In this document: positions 19,180 to 20,309 of the stretch, piece by piece
Numbering within the stretch: the first letter of the stretch is position 1
How the letters are laid out: each line of letters opens with the position of its first letter
DNA from: Mnemiopsis leidyi
Taxonomy: Eukaryota; Ctenophora; Tentaculata; Lobata; Bolinopsidae
Assembly (NCBI GenBank): GCA_000226015.1
Contig: JH154699.1
Location: 5,153-25,461, forward strand
Direction: 5' to 3'
Length of the DNA: 20,309 bases
The notes under the pieces: model-generated
Told to the model about the DNA's origin: nothing
Seen by the model: only the letters and a program-made list of their open reading frames with translations
The model's database searches: none
Program-made: the position numbers and the translations under genes

Positions 19180-20309
19180 TTATTCAGGTATAAGAGGGTC
19201 CCTCTCAGAAGGCTCTGTCTTGATTTTCTGATATCCAGAACTGCGGAGAGGTTTAGTGTTGCGCGCAGGTCCAAAGAACGTCAAGAAGACCGGCAGAAAG
19301 ACAAGTCCATGTAGCATACCCAACACGACGATACACACGTACATCCTGAAGTAGTAGATCTGGAATATCTGAGACTTGGCGAAGGCTAGGACGGATATTC
19401 CGATCAGCTTTGTCATGAAGATGCCGCTGAGGACGGAGGATCCCGTTTTAGAAAGAGCTTCTTTAGCCCGGTCTACTCGTCCCTGCTGGCGACTAAGGGA
19501 GAAGGAGCGAGTGATGTGAGAGGAGAACTCCACACTGATTCCCACTGACATGACCAAGTTGACTAAAGAGACAGGGTTGATGTTGATGTCTAGAACATAC
19601 ATCATACCCAGCATATTGACAGTGATCATGAGGACTGTAGTGGTAGTGATGACTGAGGACATGAAGTTGAAGTTAAGTAGGATGAAGGACACGATAAACA
19701 CGGCAACAATGCACACACTCAGATTTATCGCTACTTGGTTCACCATAGTTACGTACATTTCGTAGTACACGTAGAACACAGAGTAAGGGTAAACGTTGGC
19801 GTCTACGCTCTGCTTTATCAGCTCGGAGAGGTTGCGCGCTTGTTTGTACGCGCCGATGAAGTCGGAGGAGTTTCTGCAGGTGGTGTGGTAGGTCATGAAG
19901 TAGGAAGCAGAGACGTTAGTGCTGACAGATCCTCTTGTTCCATCCTGCTTGGCTGTAGTGTACTTCACTGCAGTGCCGTACGCCGCGTGACCTCCTTTAG
20001 TGCAGGCGTATCCCTTGGTAGTGGGGTTGTCTTTGAGATACCACTCCAGATATTGCTGGAACTCCTGAGGGTTGGGTCGGTGATGAGGATACCCACTGTC
20101 GATGCACGGGGAACATGCGCCCTCCTCGTCAGTCGAGGGACAAAACTGGTTCTCTTTCTCCTCCCCCTCAGAGTAGTACCTGCAGCACGAGTAGTAATCG
20201 TCTGTAGGCTCCAGCCAGTCGAAGTAATCGTCAATCCAGGAGTTAGGAGGTTGAGCGAGGCGGCTAAAGTCTGAAAAGTTCGCGTAGATGTTGACGAGAG
20301 AAACTACAG
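19180..20309 (-). CDS. NPC1: NPC1 intracellular cholesterol transporter, C-terminal part
   Basis: One uninterrupted minus-strand frame runs from the right edge to TAA at 19182-19180, giving 375 residues. That is the last 30% or so of a protein that is 1278 residues in human. It starts in the Cys-rich lumenal loop (SWIDDYFDWLEPTDDYYSCC, then CTKGGHAAYGTAVK), continues through YFMTYHT and PYSVFYVYYEMYVT, and ends with five membrane helices of the RND-type permease fold. Strong family matches are VSLVNLVMSVGISVEFSSHI and FAKSQIFQIYYFRMY. The tail SERDPLIP contains an (D/E)xxxL(L/I) signal, as at the human C-terminus, which directs NPC1 to late endosomes and lysosomes. Known role: moving cholesterol out of the lysosome lumen after handover from NPC2. 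The bases at 20309-20304 read CTGTAG, so an intron acceptor could lie exactly at the window edge. No introns are seen in the visible part. Confidence 0.95.
   Translation of the reverse strand, partial: VVSLVNIYANFSDFSRLAQPPNSWIDDYFDWLEPTDDYYSCCRYYSEGEEKENQFCPSTDEEGACSPCIDSGYPHHRPNPQEFQQYLEWYLKDNPTTKGYACTKGGHAAYGTAVKYTTAKQDGTRGSVSTNVSASYFMTYHTTCRNSSDFIGAYKQARNLSELIKQSVDANVYPYSVFYVYYEMYVTMVNQVAINLSVCIVAVFIVSFILLNFNFMSSVITTTTVLMITVNMLGMMYVLDININPVSLVNLVMSVGISVEFSSHITRSFSLSRQQGRVDRAKEALSKTGSSVLSGIFMTKLIGISVLAFAKSQIFQIYYFRMYVCIVVLGMLHGLVFLPVFLTFFGPARNTKPLRSSGYQKIKTEPSERDPLIPE

Noticed and set aside
19735-20274. 179-codon plus-strand ORF opposite NPC1
   Set aside because: It is the antisense of the NPC1 frame, which matches the known family throughout.

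Overview
The window is animal (metazoan) nuclear DNA. Coding sequence is broken by introns with GT...AG ends, introns and spacers are AT-rich with simple repeats, and the recognisable proteins are animal families. There is no bacterial gene layout. The species cannot be fixed from the sequence. Fairly short introns (about 100-750 bases, one of 2.6 kb), dense genes and an LDLa-type relaxin-receptor-like GPCR suggest an invertebrate with a compact genome, but this is inference.

Layout, left to right. (1) 386-6035, + strand: all but the N-terminus of an RBM45 homologue, an RNA-binding protein with four RRM domains, in eight visible exons. Two of its introns begin with tandem repeats. One repeat has copied the end of an exon together with its 5' splice site, giving eight candidate donors in a row. 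The last intron also holds an uncharacterised 80-codon membrane ORF and an approximately 0.85-kb foldback element. (2) 6230-10662, - strand: a three-exon gene for a 1325-residue G-protein-coupled receptor. It has a signal peptide, a long Cys-rich LDL-receptor class A ectodomain and a seven-helix core of the relaxin receptor/LGR type. It converges on RBM45, with only 194 bases between the stop codons and polyadenylation signals that imply overlapping transcripts. (3) 10663-14467: mostly non-coding, with one possible 35-codon membrane micropeptide ORF, a possible first exon and poly-C/poly-G tracts. (4) 14468-16764, + strand: exons of one or two unrecognised membrane proteins. The last three exons join in phase; the earlier ones do not join simply. 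(5) 15300-18300: short repeats, including three copies of one dispersed repeat and several palindromes. (6) 19180-20309, - strand: the C-terminal 375 residues of NPC1, the lysosomal cholesterol transporter, continuing beyond the right edge.

The genes do not form an operon or one pathway. RBM45 acts on RNA, the receptor at the cell surface and NPC1 in the late endosome/lysosome. The points most worth checking are the duplicated splice donors in RBM45, the Tyr/Gly/Gln-rich exon of RBM45, the receptor architecture (LDLa without leucine-rich repeats, with an enlarged extracellular loop 2), and the unrecognised membrane-protein exons.
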